64,000 bases of DNA from Anoxybacteroides voinovskiense. Its GTDB lineage: Bacteria; Bacillota; Bacilli; Bacillales; Anoxybacillaceae. A program made the position numbers and the translations under genes. The notes under the pieces were generated by a model. It had not been told where the DNA came from. It saw nothing but the letters and a program-made list of their open reading frames with translations, and ran no database searches. The stretch lies in contig NZ_JACIDE010000004.1 in assembly GCF_014196205.1 (NCBI RefSeq), positions 62,001 to 126,000 of the forward strand, given 5' to 3'. Of this stretch, positions 1-9,992 are shown in pieces. Numbering within the stretch: position 1 is the first letter of the stretch; the number at the start of each line of letters is the position of its first letter.

Positions 1-282
1 CGCGGCGGTCGAAATGTTAAACGTCGCTTTTTCATCTCCGCCAGTCCCGCACGTATCAATGACATCGTCTTCACATGCAACAGTTACCATTTGGCTGCGC
101 ATGCCACGCGCTAATCCCGTTACCTCTTCTACCGTTTCGCCGCGCAGGCGCAAAATCGATAAAAAACTGGCAATTTGGCTTTCAGTCGCCTCTCCGGACA
201 TCATCATCGTCATCGCTTCGTACGCTTCTGTTTCGGTCAATGTATATCCGTCAATACATTTCGCTAACAGCTGTTTAAACAT
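1..282 (-). CDS. trpD: Anthranilate phosphoribosyltransferase, N-terminal part (cut by window edge)
   Basis: Second step of tryptophan synthesis: it transfers phosphoribose from PRPP to anthranilate. Only the first 94 codons lie in the window; they include the glycine-rich PRPP-binding motif CGTGGD near residue 80. I chose the ATG at 282 because the AGGGGG ribosome site in the last trpE codons sits about 8 nt upstream; another ATG at 288 is too close to it. The start overlaps the trpE stop by 8 nt, so translation is probably coupled. It follows trpE in the TRAP-controlled trp operon, and the rest of the operon should continue to the left of the window. Confidence 0.95.
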   Translation of the reverse strand, partial: MFKQLLAKCIDGYTLTETEAYEAMTMMMSGEATESQIASFLSILRLRGETVEEVTGLARGMRSQMVTVACEDDVIDTCGTGGDEKATFNISTAA

Positions 283-1738
283 AGACATCGCCCCCTTGAA
301 ACACCGCTTCTGCTAGTTCAATTGCTTTGATTAAGGCGCTTGCTTTGTTCCGCGTTTCTTTCCATTCCAGTTCTGGCACAGAGTCCGCCACAATGCCGGC
401 GCCTGCCTGCACGTATGCGACGTTGTCTTTCACGACCGCCGTTCGAATGGCGATGCATGAATCGATGTTGCCGTCAAAGCCGATGTAAGCAACCGTTCCT
501 GCATATACGCCGCGGGCAGTCGGCTCAAGTTCTTGCAAAATTTGCATCGCCCGCACTTTCGGTGCACCGCTTACCGTCCCTGCTGGAAATGCAGACAATA
601 GCGCATCAATCGGATGAACGTCGTCTTTTAGCTCTCCAGTTACTTTCGAAATTAAATGCATGACGTGAGAAAATTTGCCGATTTCCATTAGTACTGGTGT
701 TTTCACCGTTCCGTATTTAGCAACTTTGCCGATATCGTTGCGCGCTAAGTCAACGAGCATATAATGCTCCGCCCGTTCTTTCGGGTCGTGAAATAGCTCG
801 TTTGCGAGCATTTCGTCTTCCTCGTTTGTCCGGCCGCGTCGGCGCGTGCCGGCAATTGGGTGAATTTCGACTTTCCGGTCGTGTACTTGCACAAGTTTCT
901 CTGGCGAACTGCCGACGATTTCGGCATCCCCTGTTTGCAAATAAAACATATATGGCGACGGATTAATTTTCCGCAACATACGATATAGTTGAAAGCCGGT
1001 AATGCGAACCGGAACGGAAAACCGTTGCGACAATACCGCTTGAAAAATGTCGCCGGCGGCAATATATCGTTTAATCGTTTCGACGTGTTGGAGAAACGTT
1101 TCGCGTTCGTACGTCGACATGACGTTGGCAAACGAAACAGCAGCCGATGGTTCGATAAGCGGCAATAGCGGTTCGCTTTTACTCGTTGCTTTTTTGATGA
1201 AAGCGTCTATCGTTTGTAGCGCTTTGTCGTATTTTTCTTTCATCGTTCGTTCATCGTCCGTTTCCTCGTAACGAACGTAATGAACGAGCACCACTTCTCG
1301 CTTCGCGTGGTCAAACGCAAGCAACGTTTGGCAGACGACAAAGTGCGCCACTTTCATTGGCACATCACGATGCAGATGAAACGGGACTTTTTCAATCGTG
1401 GAAATGAAATCATAGCTTAAAAAACCGACGGCGCCGCCAACGAACGGAACGTCTATCTCCACCGGCTGGACTTGCAACGTTTGTTCGACGTATACGATCG
1501 CTTCTTTTAACGACGACACAACAACGGTTTTCGCTCCGTCGCGCACAACAAATGACTCTCCCGTTTCGCTTTCAATGGTTAAAAACGGTGAAAGCCCAAT
1601 AAACGAATAACGCGACCACGGGGATTCGTCATCTTTGCTTTCGAGCAAAAAACTCGCTTCGCCCTTTAAATTTTCAAACAGCTGCAGCGGCTCTAACGCA
1701 TCCGCAAAAAAACGGCGCACAATTGGAATAAATGACAT
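275..1738 (-). CDS. trpE: Anthranilate synthase component I
   Basis: Converts chorismate and glutamine-derived ammonia to anthranilate, the first committed step of tryptophan synthesis. The 487 residues carry the feedback tryptophan-binding LLES motif at 31-34 and the chorismate-binding core in the second half (HPIAGTRRRG near 293-302, GTVSGAPK near 387-394). The start was placed at 1738 because a strong GGAGGAGAA site lies just upstream; an upstream in-frame extension runs into the attenuator and is not coding. Family knowledge says this gene is repressed by tryptophan through TRAP. The leader described separately carries the TRAP site, an attenuator and a hairpin over the ribosome site. Confidence 0.97.
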   Translation of the reverse strand: MSFIPIVRRFFADALEPLQLFENLKGEASFLLESKDDESPWSRYSFIGLSPFLTIESETGESFVVRDGAKTVVVSSLKEAIVYVEQTLQVQPVEIDVPFVGGAVGFLSYDFISTIEKVPFHLHRDVPMKVAHFVVCQTLLAFDHAKREVVLVHYVRYEETDDERTMKEKYDKALQTIDAFIKKATSKSEPLLPLIEPSAAVSFANVMSTYERETFLQHVETIKRYIAAGDIFQAVLSQRFSVPVRITGFQLYRMLRKINPSPYMFYLQTGDAEIVGSSPEKLVQVHDRKVEIHPIAGTRRRGRTNEEDEMLANELFHDPKERAEHYMLVDLARNDIGKVAKYGTVKTPVLMEIGKFSHVMHLISKVTGELKDDVHPIDALLSAFPAGTVSGAPKVRAMQILQELEPTARGVYAGTVAYIGFDGNIDSCIAIRTAVVKDNVAYVQAGAGIVADSVPELEWKETRNKASALIKAIELAEAVFQGGDVYV

Positions 1739-1741
1739 GTT

Positions 1742-1764
1742 TTCTCCTCCATTCGGACGGAGAA
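1742..1764 (-). promoter_or_regulatory. Hairpin covering the trpE Shine-Dalgarno sequence
   Basis: In the leader RNA TTCTCC pairs with GGAGAA across an 11-nt loop, and the second arm is part of the trpE ribosome site GGAGGAGAA. In the B. subtilis trp leader, TRAP binding lets an equivalent hairpin form and block trpE translation. The same second layer of control is inferred here from the pairing alone. Confidence 0.6.
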
Positions 1765-1782
1765 TGAGGGGATGGTGAGGCG

Positions 1783-1820
1783 AAAAAGAAAAACCCAAAG
1801 ACGAGGATTGCCTTTGGGTT
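1783..1820 (-). terminator. trp operon attenuator
   Basis: Read on the minus strand, AACCCAAAG pairs perfectly with CTTTGGGTT across an 11-nt loop and is followed by a T-rich run with one C. It lies between the TRAP-binding triplets and trpE. By analogy with B. subtilis, TRAP binding upstream should favour this terminator over an antiterminator. Confidence 0.9.
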
Positions 1821-1825
1821 GGGTA

Positions 1826-1878
1826 CTCCACTCACCTCAGCTACACTCGCTCACTCTCATCTCCGCTATTCTCATCTC
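1826..1878 (-). promoter_or_regulatory. TRAP-binding site in trp leader RNA (eleven GAG/UAG triplets)
   Basis: On the minus strand eleven GAG or TAG triplets occur at plus-strand positions 1826, 1831, 1836, 1841, 1846, 1850, 1856, 1861, 1866, 1871 and 1876, almost all separated by exactly two bases. TRAP is an 11-subunit ring that binds one triplet per subunit, so the count fits. Further triplets lie at 1884-1902 and overlap the end of aroH. The TRAP gene mtrB is at 8798-9019. Confidence 0.93.
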
Positions 1879-1899
1879 ATATGCTCTCTAACTAACTCT

Positions 1900-2310
1900 C
1901 TATACTTCCGTTTTGCTTTTTCCTATCATATTACCATTCTCTTTTTTTGTCAACGACAAATCCGGTCGAAGCTGAATGGCATCGCGTAAATAGACATGGA
2001 CGACGTCTTGTTGCGCTCGGTTCGTTTCGACGGTCATCATGACGCGAATGCAGCGCGGCAAAGCGCCAGGCACCGGAATTTCTCGCATGCACATCACCGG
2101 CACGTACGTCCAGCCGTCAATGCGGCGAATCGCCTGGGCAGGAAAAGCTGCCGTCAAGTCTTCTGTCACGGAAATGAGGACGGACGCCACATCGTCGGCT
2201 TCGATGTCGTTTTGGCGAATCATTTCGCGCAACAGTTCTTCCGTCGCCGCCACAATTTCGTCCGCCTCGTTGGCAAAAACGGTCGTCGCGCCGCGAATCC
2301 CTCTAATCAT
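1900..2310 (-). CDS. aroH: Chorismate mutase, AroH class
   Basis: Rearranges chorismate to prephenate for tyrosine and phenylalanine synthesis. The 136-residue protein starts [11 protein letters not shown], typical of the monofunctional trimeric AroH family, and retains the RCIRVMM stretch and the VYL...LRPDL tail. ATG 2310 is preferred over the GTG at 2325 by homology of the N-terminus. It overlaps the aroB stop by 8 nt. The last codons hold the trp promoter and some TRAP triplets, so coding and regulatory functions overlap. It is slightly longer at the C-terminus ([13 protein letters not shown]) than the B. subtilis enzyme. Confidence 0.95.
   Translation of the reverse strand: MIRGIRGATTVFANEADEIVAATEELLREMIRQNDIEADDVASVLISVTEDLTAAFPAQAIRRIDGWTYVPVMCMREIPVPGALPRCIRVMMTVETNRAQQDVVHVYLRDAIQLRPDLSLTKKENGNMIGKSKTEV
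1925..1953 (-). promoter_or_regulatory. Sigma-A-type promoter of the trp operon inside the aroH 3' end
   Basis: On the minus strand TTGACA at 1953-1948 and TATGAT at 1930-1925 are separated by exactly 17 bases, so only one base differs from consensus. Transcription should start near 1918, within the last codons of aroH, giving a leader of about 180 nt before trpE. An internal trp promoter following the aro genes matches the B. subtilis supraoperon arrangement. Confidence 0.85.
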
Positions 2311-3406
2311 CCCATCTTCCCTCACTTCGCGAAAATTCCTCTAGCCATGCGACTAGCTGTTCATCGGTCACGGTTTCGACTTGTACGTGCCCAATTTCTC
2401 GGAGTAGCACCATGCGAACGTTTCCCGCTTGCGCTTTTTTATCCCCTTTCATTTTTTGCACGAGCCGCTCGATCGAAAGCTCGTTTGGAAGCGCAACAGG
2501 AAAGCCAAACGATTGAAACCAGCTTGGCAATCGTTCGTCGGCAAACGAGACATGATATACGCGCTCGCTGACAAATATCGCAAACAACATGCCAAGCGCC
2601 ACCGCATCGCCATGCGTCATCGTCCCGTATCCTAGTTCGCTTTCGAGCGCATGGCCAAGCGTATGTCCGAAATTCAAATGGGCGCGCACGCCTGTTTCTT
2701 TTTCGTCTTCTCGTACGATGCGCGCTTTCACTTCAATGCCTTTTTGAATGCAATATTGCAGCGCTTCCCCGTTTACGTCTTCCAACCGGGAAACGTGTTG
2801 CCTTAGCCATTCGTAAAAGCGATGGTCGCCAATTAACGCATGTTTCACGACTTCCGCAAACCCTGAGCGCAATTCACGCTCTGGGAGCGATTGTAAAAAG
2901 CGAGTATCGTAAATGACTGCTTCCGGCTGATGAAACGCCCCGATCATATTTTTTCCAAGCGGATGGTTAATCGCGACTTTCCCGCCAACGGCGCTATCGT
3001 GGGCAAGCAACGTCGTCGGGAGCTGTACGTAAGCGATGCCGCGCATAAACGTCGCCGCAACAAAGCCCGCTAAATCACCGACAACGCCGCCGCCAAACGC
3101 GAGAACGACCGACGTCCGGTCAAGCCCGTAAGCGAGCGCTGCCGTTTGGCACGCATAATAGTTTTCAAACGATTTCGCTGCTTCCCCGCTCGGAATGATA
3201 TGTGTATACACCCTGTAATCGTGGCGCAAACGACTGACTAGCTCTGATAAATACAATGTTTCTAACGTTTCATCGGTAATAATCAATACTTTCGTTCCGC
3301 GCGCAAAGCCTAACGTGTGCAATAATTCCGGCAACCGTTCGCTTATTCCTTCGCCTAAAAAAAGCGGATATTGTTTTGTAGCGGTTTGGATGGTCATTTG
3401 TTCCAT
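2303..3406 (-). CDS. aroB: 3-dehydroquinate synthase
   Basis: Cyclises DAHP to 3-dehydroquinate in the shikimate pathway, using NAD and a divalent metal. The 367 residues show the NAD-binding [11 protein letters not shown] segment near 105, the [13 protein letters not shown] block near 131, and the metal-ligand region [13 protein letters not shown] near 245. Its ATG is 2 nt after the aroC stop and an AAGGAG ribosome site lies inside the end of aroC, so the two are cotranscribed. Order aroC-aroB-aroH-trpE matches the B. subtilis aromatic supraoperon. Confidence 0.97.
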   Translation of the reverse strand: MEQMTIQTATKQYPLFLGEGISERLPELLHTLGFARGTKVLIITDETLETLYLSELVSRLRHDYRVYTHIIPSGEAAKSFENYYACQTAALAYGLDRTSVVLAFGGGVVGDLAGFVAATFMRGIAYVQLPTTLLAHDSAVGGKVAINHPLGKNMIGAFHQPEAVIYDTRFLQSLPERELRSGFAEVVKHALIGDHRFYEWLRQHVSRLEDVNGEALQYCIQKGIEVKARIVREDEKETGVRAHLNFGHTLGHALESELGYGTMTHGDAVALGMLFAIFVSERVYHVSFADERLPSWFQSFGFPVALPNELSIERLVQKMKGDKKAQAGNVRMVLLREIGHVQVETVTDEQLVAWLEEFSRSEGRWDD

Positions 3407-3408
3407 CG

Positions 3409-4572
3409 TTAAAACTCCTTTGCATACCGGCGCATTTGTTCGATATTTTCTTTAATGACATCCATTCGATCTTGCCCGAACTGTTCGACAATCGCGGATG
3501 CGATTTCCCACGCGACGACCGCTTCCGCTACGACGCTTGCGGCAGGAACAGCGCAGCTATCAGAACGTTCAATGCTTGCGGCAAACGGCTCTTTCGTATC
3601 AATATCGACGCTAGCAAGCGGCTTGTAAAGCGTCGGAATTGGCTTCATCACCCCGCGCACGACAATCGGCATGCCGGTCGTCATCCCGCCTTCAAATCCG
3701 CCGGCGCGGTTTGTACGGCGGCGAAATCCGTCGGTTTCGTTCCAAATAATTTCATCGTGCACTTGGCTACCAGGAAGGCGGGCGGCTTCAAAGCCGATGC
3801 CAAATTCGACCCCTTTGAAGGCGTTAATGCTGACGATTGCCGCCGCAATTTTCGCATCGAGCTTTCGGTCATAGTGGACGTAGCTTCCTAATCCAGCTGG
3901 CACGCCTTCGACGATGACTTCGACGATGCCGCCGATCGAATCCCCATTTTCTTTCGCTTTGTCAATCGCCTCCATCATTTTTCCTGCTGCTTCTTCATCT
4001 AAGCAGCGCACTGGCGACTTTTCAGTTACTTCTTTTAGCTGTTCAAGCGATTCATACGCAACATTCGCCGCGCGCACGCCACCGATTTCTAGCACGTGGC
4101 TAGCGACGTGAATGCCAAGCTCTGCTAAAATGCGCTTTGCCACCGCCCCACAAGCGACGCGCATCGTCGTTTCGCGAGCGGAAGAGCGCTCAAGCACGTT
4201 GCGCATATCGCGGTGCCCGTATTTTATCGCCCCGTTTAAATCGGCATGCCCTGGGCGCGGGCGCGTCACTTTGCGCTTCACTTCTTCCTCTTCTGTCGGC
4301 TCAATTGCCATAATGTTCGTCCAATGTTTCCAGTCGCGGTTTTCGACGACAAGCGTAATCGGCGACCCGAGCGTATAGCCGTGGCGCACCCCGCTTAAAA
4401 TGCGCGCTTCGTCTTTTTCAATTTGCATTCTTCTGCCGCGTCCGTACCCTTTTTGCCGGCGCTGAAGCTCGACGTCAATATGCTCTTTCAAAAGCGAAAG
4501 CCCTGCGGGAACTCCTTCTAAAATGGCGGTTAGTTGCGGACCGTGCGACTCCCCTGCTGTTAAGTACCTCAT
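3409..4572 (-). CDS. aroC: Chorismate synthase
   Basis: Last shikimate-pathway enzyme: it converts EPSP to chorismate with reduced FMN. The protein (387 residues) begins [12 protein letters not shown], the family signature, followed by the [15 protein letters not shown] and [13 protein letters not shown] blocks. The start at 4572 has a GGGAGAG site 8 nt upstream; a longer reading with 14 extra residues is unlikely. The B. subtilis orthologue is named aroF. It is probably the first gene of the aro-trp supraoperon here, because the cheR terminator stands immediately upstream. Confidence 0.97.
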   Translation of the reverse strand: MRYLTAGESHGPQLTAILEGVPAGLSLLKEHIDVELQRRQKGYGRGRRMQIEKDEARILSGVRHGYTLGSPITLVVENRDWKHWTNIMAIEPTEEEEVKRKVTRPRPGHADLNGAIKYGHRDMRNVLERSSARETTMRVACGAVAKRILAELGIHVASHVLEIGGVRAANVAYESLEQLKEVTEKSPVRCLDEEAAGKMMEAIDKAKENGDSIGGIVEVIVEGVPAGLGSYVHYDRKLDAKIAAAIVSINAFKGVEFGIGFEAARLPGSQVHDEIIWNETDGFRRRTNRAGGFEGGMTTGMPIVVRGVMKPIPTLYKPLASVDIDTKEPFAASIERSDSCAVPAASVVAEAVVAWEIASAIVEQFGQDRMDVIKENIEQMRRYAKEF

Positions 4573-4649
4573 CTTTTTCTCTCCCTTCAACTCTTTAACG
4601 CGTTTATGTAACAATATATCATAATTTGAAAAAATGAAAAGTAGTTATA

Positions 4650-4683
4650 AAAAAAGAATTCATCGTTCCGATGAACTCTTTTA
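4650..4683 (-). terminator. Terminator downstream of cheR
   Basis: On the minus strand a stem GAGTTCATCG/CGATGAATTC (one mismatch) with loop GAAC is followed by seven T. It separates cheR from aroC. Confidence 0.85.
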
Positions 4684-4686
4684 CAA

Positions 4687-5658
<972 letters not shown>

Positions 5659-6105
5659 TTAATATACCCACTCGTTCATCAACTTCGAATAGTTGACAAG
5701 CTCTTCTTCTTTAAAGAAAAGGTTGATTTCGCGTTCTGCGCTCGCTGGCGAATCAGAGCCGTGGATGACGTTTTTGCCGACCGTCACGCCAAAGTCGCCG
5801 CGAATCGTGCCTGGAAGTGCTTCTTTCGGGTTTGTTTTCCCCATCATTTGGCGCGCAGTCGCAATGACGTCTTCCCCTTCCCATACCATTGCAAACACAG
5901 GACCGGATGTAATAAAGTCGACTAATTCACCGAAAAACGGACGCTCTTTATGCTCCGCATAATGTTGCTCTGCTAGTTCGCGCGATACTTGCATTAATTT
6001 TGCGCCAACAAGCTGAAACCCTTTTTTCTCAAAGCGTGCAACGATTTCGCCGATTAAGTTGCGCTGAACCCCATCTGGTTTGACCATTAAAAATGTTCTT
6101 TCCAT
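5659..6105 (-). CDS. ndk: Nucleoside diphosphate kinase
   Basis: Transfers the gamma phosphate from ATP to nucleoside diphosphates through a phosphohistidine. At 148 residues it has the usual length. The start [13 protein letters not shown] and the active-site segment NVIHGSDS (phosphohistidine near residue 115) are typical. ATG 6105 has GGAG 7 nt upstream, while ATG 6111 is too close to that site. It lies between hepT and cheR as in B. subtilis. No odd features. Confidence 0.97.
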   Translation of the reverse strand: MERTFLMVKPDGVQRNLIGEIVARFEKKGFQLVGAKLMQVSRELAEQHYAEHKERPFFGELVDFITSGPVFAMVWEGEDVIATARQMMGKTNPKEALPGTIRGDFGVTVGKNVIHGSDSPASAEREINLFFKEEELVNYSKLMNEWVY

Positions 6106-6239
6106 CTTCATACTCCACCCCTACAAAGTTATGTACTAGGAACAGGATTCCCACAAAAATAGTACCATTGTTTTCCGCTGCGTGCAATACGTAATGAAAG
6201 CGGTTTAACTATATCGATTTTTTCGTACGATGCAAACGG

Positions 6240-7199
6240 TTAAAACTTCCGCTTGCCGATATATTTTGCGACTTCATATAGCGCCGTACGCGCTTTATTT
6301 TTCGGCAACGTTTCTAGCACGGAAAACGCCTTTTGCAAGTAGCGATCGCTTAATGCATATGATTCGTCGATCGCTCCCGTTTGCTTAATGAGCGCAATAA
6401 TTTCGCGCATTTCTTCCTCGGATGTGTGCGGGGTTACAGCCGTAATTTTTTCTTTCGCGCGCGCATCATGCATCGCAATAAGCGCTGGCAATGTCACATT
6501 TCCTTGCAATAAATCGCTTCCTGCTGGTTTGCCGAGCTGCTCTTTCGTGCCGATAAAATCGAGAATGTCATCCGTAATTTGAAACGACATCCCAACATAA
6601 TAGCCAAATAAATAAAGGCGGTCGACGATTTCTTTCGCGGCGCCCGCCGCAATCGCGCCAAGCTGGCAGCTGACGGCAATAAGCAACGCCGTCTTTCGCT
6701 TAATGCGCCGCAAATACGTCCGCAACGTTTGCTCAAAGCAATATTTGTCTTTAATTTGTTCGATTTCCCCGCGGCACACTTCAACAATGGTTCGCGCTAA
6801 TACGCGATGCGCCATCGGGTCGTTTAAGTGCGACATCGCTTCCAGCGAACGGGCGAAAATGTAATCTCCTGTATACATCGCAAACCGATTGCTCCACTTC
6901 GCTTTAATCGTTTCCCGTCCGCGCCGTAAGTTCGCATCGTCAATGACGTCATCGTGGACGAGCGAAGCCATATGAATGAGTTCGAGCGCCACAGCGACAT
7001 GTTTCATCCGTTCAATGTCGTAGTTGCCGAACTTCCCAGCAAGCAATACGAGCACTGGGCGAATCCGTTTGCCGCCCGCTTGCAATAAATGAAGCGACGC
7101 GGTGCTTAATAGCGAATAATCGGATTGAATCGCCGCTTCCAGTTCTTTTTCAACGAGCTGCAAATCCGCATGCAAAAACGAATACATTTGTACCTTCAT
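6240..7199 (-). CDS. hepT: Heptaprenyl diphosphate synthase component II
   Basis: Catalytic subunit of the two-component enzyme that makes the C35 side chain of menaquinone-7. The 319 residues carry GGKRIRP near 42-48, the first aspartate-rich motif DDVIDD at 83-88 and the second, FQITDDILDF, near 208. The sequence is strikingly like the Geobacillus stearothermophilus enzyme as I remember it. The ATG at 7199 is preferred (AAGGTG 6 nt upstream) over a GTG at 7208. It needs HepS, encoded two genes upstream. Confidence 0.96.
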   Translation of the reverse strand: MKVQMYSFLHADLQLVEKELEAAIQSDYSLLSTASLHLLQAGGKRIRPVLVLLAGKFGNYDIERMKHVAVALELIHMASLVHDDVIDDANLRRGRETIKAKWSNRFAMYTGDYIFARSLEAMSHLNDPMAHRVLARTIVEVCRGEIEQIKDKYCFEQTLRTYLRRIKRKTALLIAVSCQLGAIAAGAAKEIVDRLYLFGYYVGMSFQITDDILDFIGTKEQLGKPAGSDLLQGNVTLPALIAMHDARAKEKITAVTPHTSEEEMREIIALIKQTGAIDESYALSDRYLQKAFSVLETLPKNKARTALYEVAKYIGKRKF

Positions 7200-7204
7200 C
7201 CGTG

Positions 7205-7918
7205 TCACCTTATTTCCGGTTTATACCCTAAATGCATCGCCGCTACACCGAACGTAAACGGCTTTACTTCTACATGGACAAAGCCGGCGTCGTAAAACAT
7301 TTGCGCTAGCTCGTCCATCCCTGGAAACTCGCGCGCCGATTCTTGCAGCCATGAGTATTCTTCATAGCTTTTGGCAAAAATTTTCCCAAATAGCGGCATA
7401 ATGAAGCGAAAATAAAAATAATATAGTTGGCGAAAGCCGAATAACGTCGGCTGCGACGTTTCTAAACAGACGACTTTCCCGCCCGGTTTCACGACGCGGT
7501 ACATTTCTTTTAATACGGTCATATAATCTGGGACGTTTCGTAACCCAAATCCGATCGTCACATAGTCAAACGTATCGTCTGGAAACGGCAGCTCCATCGC
7601 ATTTCCGTGGATGAGCGTAACGTTTGTTAAGCGGCGTTCGTTCACTTTTTGTTCACCGACGCGCAACATGTTTTGGCTAAAATCAAGCCCGTACACGTCG
7701 CCTTCCGGTCCGACCGCTTCTGCAAGCGCAATCGTCCAGTCCGCTGTCCCGCAGCAAACGTCCAGCGCTTTTGCTCCTTTTTGGACGTTCATTCGCTTCA
7801 TCGTTTCGTTTCGCCATTTTATATGGCGCTTGAAACTAATGACCGAATTCATCTTATCGTAATTTTCATATATTTTTTCAAATACGTGGTGAACCCGTTC
7901 TTCTTTCGATCGTTGCAT
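7205..7918 (-). CDS. menG: Demethylmenaquinone C-methyltransferase
   Basis: SAM-dependent methyltransferase for the last step of menaquinone synthesis (UbiE/MenG family). In 237 residues it shows [10 protein letters not shown] near the N-terminus, the SAM motif [10 protein letters not shown] near 50-60 and the post-motif [10 protein letters not shown] near 122. It sits between hepS and hepT, 3 nt after the hepS stop, so the three menaquinone genes form one transcription unit. The three B. subtilis genes were once called gerCA, gerCB and gerCC. Confidence 0.96.
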   Translation of the reverse strand: MQRSKEERVHHVFEKIYENYDKMNSVISFKRHIKWRNETMKRMNVQKGAKALDVCCGTADWTIALAEAVGPEGDVYGLDFSQNMLRVGEQKVNERRLTNVTLIHGNAMELPFPDDTFDYVTIGFGLRNVPDYMTVLKEMYRVVKPGGKVVCLETSQPTLFGFRQLYYFYFRFIMPLFGKIFAKSYEEYSWLQESAREFPGMDELAQMFYDAGFVHVEVKPFTFGVAAMHLGYKPEIR

Positions 7919-7921
7919 CTT

Positions 7922-8719
7922 TTACCCTTCTTCCACCGTCTTTTTTGTGGCAACAGAAAAACTGCCGATTAGTTCTGTTAGCCGCATATGCAATAGTTCG
8001 TTACAGTCGAGCGAAAAGCTGAGCAACTCTTCTTTGCAGTGCTCGATATAACGGGTGCAAATGTGGGACAAATAATGGTTTTGCTCTTTTGTTATCGTTT
8101 TGTTTTTCGGAAAGACAATCGTTGCCATTAGCTCAAAAAGAACGGACGTCCCGTGTTGGATAAACTGCTCTTTTTCGCGAATGAGCCGCTTGAGCAATAA
8201 ATAGTGGTACGCAAATTTTGACCATATCGGCCGTGAAAGGTGTTCGCCAATTTTCGCAATGAGCGATGATTCGATGACGGCGATGCTGTGAAATAGCGAT
8301 TCGAGTTTGCTAATGTCTTTTTGGTATAAGCGGATTTTATGTTCGTTAATTTCTTTAATTGCCTCCGCTAACACGTGAATCGTCGCAACGTCGTTTCGTT
8401 TCGCTAAATAGTCATAATAAAGCCCGCTATATAAATCTCCCGCTAACACTGTTAGCTGCCGTGTCTTTCGTTCGTCATCGGTTTGGTTTGGGAGCGAATT
8501 TGTCACTTCATCGTGGGTATCAAGGGCGATTTGGACAAGCATCATCGGAACGATGTAGCTGTCGGCTTCCTCATGTTCGTGCTCAAACATCGACAGCGAC
8601 AATAAAATTCGATCTTCATCAATCGGTTGCAACGGAACGTGCTGCAACAAATACGGATGGTGAAGAAAACGTTCAATTTGCTCTTTTAACATCGCCATTT
8701 TCGTTACAATCGATTTCAA
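7922..8719 (-). CDS. hepS: Heptaprenyl diphosphate synthase component I
   Basis: Small, non-catalytic partner of HepT, needed for long-chain prenyl synthesis. The 265-residue form starts at a TTG (8719), chosen because AAGGGTGATC, an extended match to the 16S rRNA tail, lies 3-12 nt upstream. Upstream in-frame starts (TTG 8749, GTG 8728) remain possible. The signature segments MLVQIALDTHDEVTN and RQLTVLAGDLYSGLYY are present near 67-105. It is the first gene after mtrB in the folE-mtrB-hepS-menG-hepT series. Confidence 0.92.
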   Translation of the reverse strand: MKSIVTKMAMLKEQIERFLHHPYLLQHVPLQPIDEDRILLSLSMFEHEHEEADSYIVPMMLVQIALDTHDEVTNSLPNQTDDERKTRQLTVLAGDLYSGLYYDYLAKRNDVATIHVLAEAIKEINEHKIRLYQKDISKLESLFHSIAVIESSLIAKIGEHLSRPIWSKFAYHYLLLKRLIREKEQFIQHGTSVLFELMATIVFPKNKTITKEQNHYLSHICTRYIEHCKEELLSFSLDCNELLHMRLTELIGSFSVATKKTVEEG

Positions 8720-8797
8720 TCTGATCACCCTTGCTTCCCCTAGATTCAAAACATAACGCCTTTAATTATAGCATGAAAAGTCGGTTCATTGAACGGA

Positions 8798-9019
8798 TTA
8801 TTTTTTTCCCTCGGAATGAATTTCGCCGTGATTCGTTTGGATGAGTGCTTTTCCCCGCACTTTAATAGCCGACGTATGCTCGGTAAATTGGGCGATTAAC
8901 ACTTCGCCGCGGTCAAGCTTTTCGGAATGATGAAAGCGCGTATCGGCTCCTCTTGTCAAGCCGATGACGTTCACCCCGTCTTCGAGCGCTTTAATGACGA
9001 TATAGTCGCTGTTATACAT
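8798..9019 (-). CDS. mtrB: trp RNA-binding attenuation protein (TRAP)
   Basis: Forms an 11-subunit ring that binds tryptophan and then wraps GAG/UAG-repeat RNA, terminating trp transcription and blocking translation. The 73 residues almost match G. stearothermophilus TRAP. The RNA-contact residues known in B. subtilis as K37, K56 and R58 correspond to K34, K53 and R55, all present. Its target, the eleven-triplet leader, is at 1826-1878 in this same window. It follows folE by 10 nt, the mtrA-mtrB arrangement known from B. subtilis. No anti-TRAP gene is seen in the window. Confidence 0.98.
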   Translation of the reverse strand: MYNSDYIVIKALEDGVNVIGLTRGADTRFHHSEKLDRGEVLIAQFTEHTSAIKVRGKALIQTNHGEIHSEGKK

Positions 9020-9029
9020 ACAATTCCCC

Positions 9030-9590
9030 CTATCCTTTAATTAATGAAAGTACTTCGGCGCGCGCGGTTTGGTCGGTTTCGAACGTACCTCGTGCAGCGA
9101 CCGTAACCGTTTTCGCGCCAGGTTTTTTCACGCCGCGCATCGTCATGCACATATGCTCCGCTTCGACGACGACTAGCGCACCGTGCGGCTCGAGCGTTTC
9201 CATAATCGCATCCGCCACTGTTGCCGTAATCCGCTCTTGCAGCTGTGGACGGCGCGCGACCGCTTCGACAGCGCGCGCGAGCTTGCTTAAGCCTGTCACT
9301 TTTCCGCCGCGCGGAATGTAGGCGACATGTGCGACGCCAAAAAACGGCACTAAATGATGTTCGCACATCGAGAAAAACGGAATATCTTTCACCAACACGA
9401 GCTCTTCATGCTCTTCACTAAACACTGTCTGAAAATGTTCTTTCGGGTCTTCATTCATCCCGGAAAATACTTCTGCATACATTTTCGCCACTCGCTTTGG
9501 CGTATCTAATAGCCCTTCACGATTCGGGTCTTCACCAATCGCTTCTAAAATCAAGCGAACCGCTTGTTCGATTTGTTCATAGTTTACCAT
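9030..9590 (-). CDS. folE: GTP cyclohydrolase I
   Basis: Converts GTP to dihydroneopterin triphosphate, the first step of folate synthesis (mtrA in B. subtilis). The 186 residues contain [16 protein letters not shown], the zinc-binding [12 protein letters not shown] block near 72-83 and MCMTMRGV near 147-154, the second zinc-cysteine segment. GGAGGATCAAG gives a good ribosome site. Cotranscribed with mtrB. Confidence 0.97.
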   Translation of the reverse strand: MVNYEQIEQAVRLILEAIGEDPNREGLLDTPKRVAKMYAEVFSGMNEDPKEHFQTVFSEEHEELVLVKDIPFFSMCEHHLVPFFGVAHVAYIPRGGKVTGLSKLARAVEAVARRPQLQERITATVADAIMETLEPHGALVVVEAEHMCMTMRGVKKPGAKTVTVAARGTFETDQTARAEVLSLIKG

Positions 9591-9635
9591 CTTGATCCTC
9601 CTGCAAAAAATCTCGCTATGTATACCTGTACCCCG

Positions 9636-9665
9636 ATTCTAGCATAGGAGTGAAAAGAAAAGCAA
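9636..9665 (-). promoter_or_regulatory. Candidate promoter of folE-mtrB
   Basis: On the minus strand an extended -10 element TGCTAGAAT (ATTCTA at 9636-9641 on the plus strand) follows a weak TTGCTT -35 at 9665-9660 with 18-base spacing. It lies just after the HU terminator and before folE. Confidence 0.5.
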
Positions 9666-9698
9666 AAAAGAAGGGCGCGCATTTAGCTTGCCCTTCTT
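9664..9698 (-). terminator. Terminator of the HU gene
   Basis: AAGAAGGGC pairs with GCCCTTCTT around a 13-nt loop, with TTTTGCTTTTC following on the minus strand. Confidence 0.85.
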
Positions 9699-9719
9699 TC
9701 TCGCTCTTTTATGTAGCGA

Positions 9720-9992
9720 TTACTTCACCGCGTCTTTAAGAGCTTTCCCTGGTTTAAATGCAGGAACTTTGCTCGCAGGGATTTCCATTTCTTCGCCCGT
9801 TTGCGGGTTGCGTCCTTTGCGTGCTGCGCGCTCGCGAACTTCGAAGTTCCCGAAACCGATTAATTGAACTTTATCACCATTTTTAAGTGCTTCCGTAATG
9901 GATTCAAAAACAGCGTCGACTGCTTTCGTTGCGTCTTTTTTAGAAAGGCCGCTAGTTTCTGCAACCGCGTTGATTAATTCTGTTTTGTTCAT
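9720..9992 (-). CDS. hbs: Histone-like DNA-binding protein HU
   Basis: Dimeric nucleoid protein that bends DNA without strong sequence preference. At 90 residues, [12 protein letters not shown]...KALKDAVK is nearly identical to the well-studied G. stearothermophilus HU, including the beta-arm segment [15 protein letters not shown] 9992 follows AGGAGGTG by 6 nt; an ATG three codons upstream overlaps that site. It is monocistronic here, flanked by terminators, as in B. subtilis. Confidence 0.98.
   Translation of the reverse strand: MNKTELINAVAETSGLSKKDATKAVDAVFESITEALKNGDKVQLIGFGNFEVRERAARKGRNPQTGEEMEIPASKVPAFKPGKALKDAVK

Noticed and set aside
1741-1920. T-box type leader before trpE
   Set aside because: No T-box sequence or specifier loop; the repeated GAG/UAG triplets and the local mtrB gene point to TRAP.
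3681-3872. Long overlapping frames on both strands inside aroC, der, ypfD, cmk and other conserved genes
   Set aside because: They lie within well-supported genes, lack ribosome sites and have arginine/serine-rich compositions typical of antisense reading.
6195-6208. cre-like TGAAAGCGGTTTAA upstream of ndk
   Set aside because: One defined position mismatched and no nearby promoter identified; not strong enough to list.
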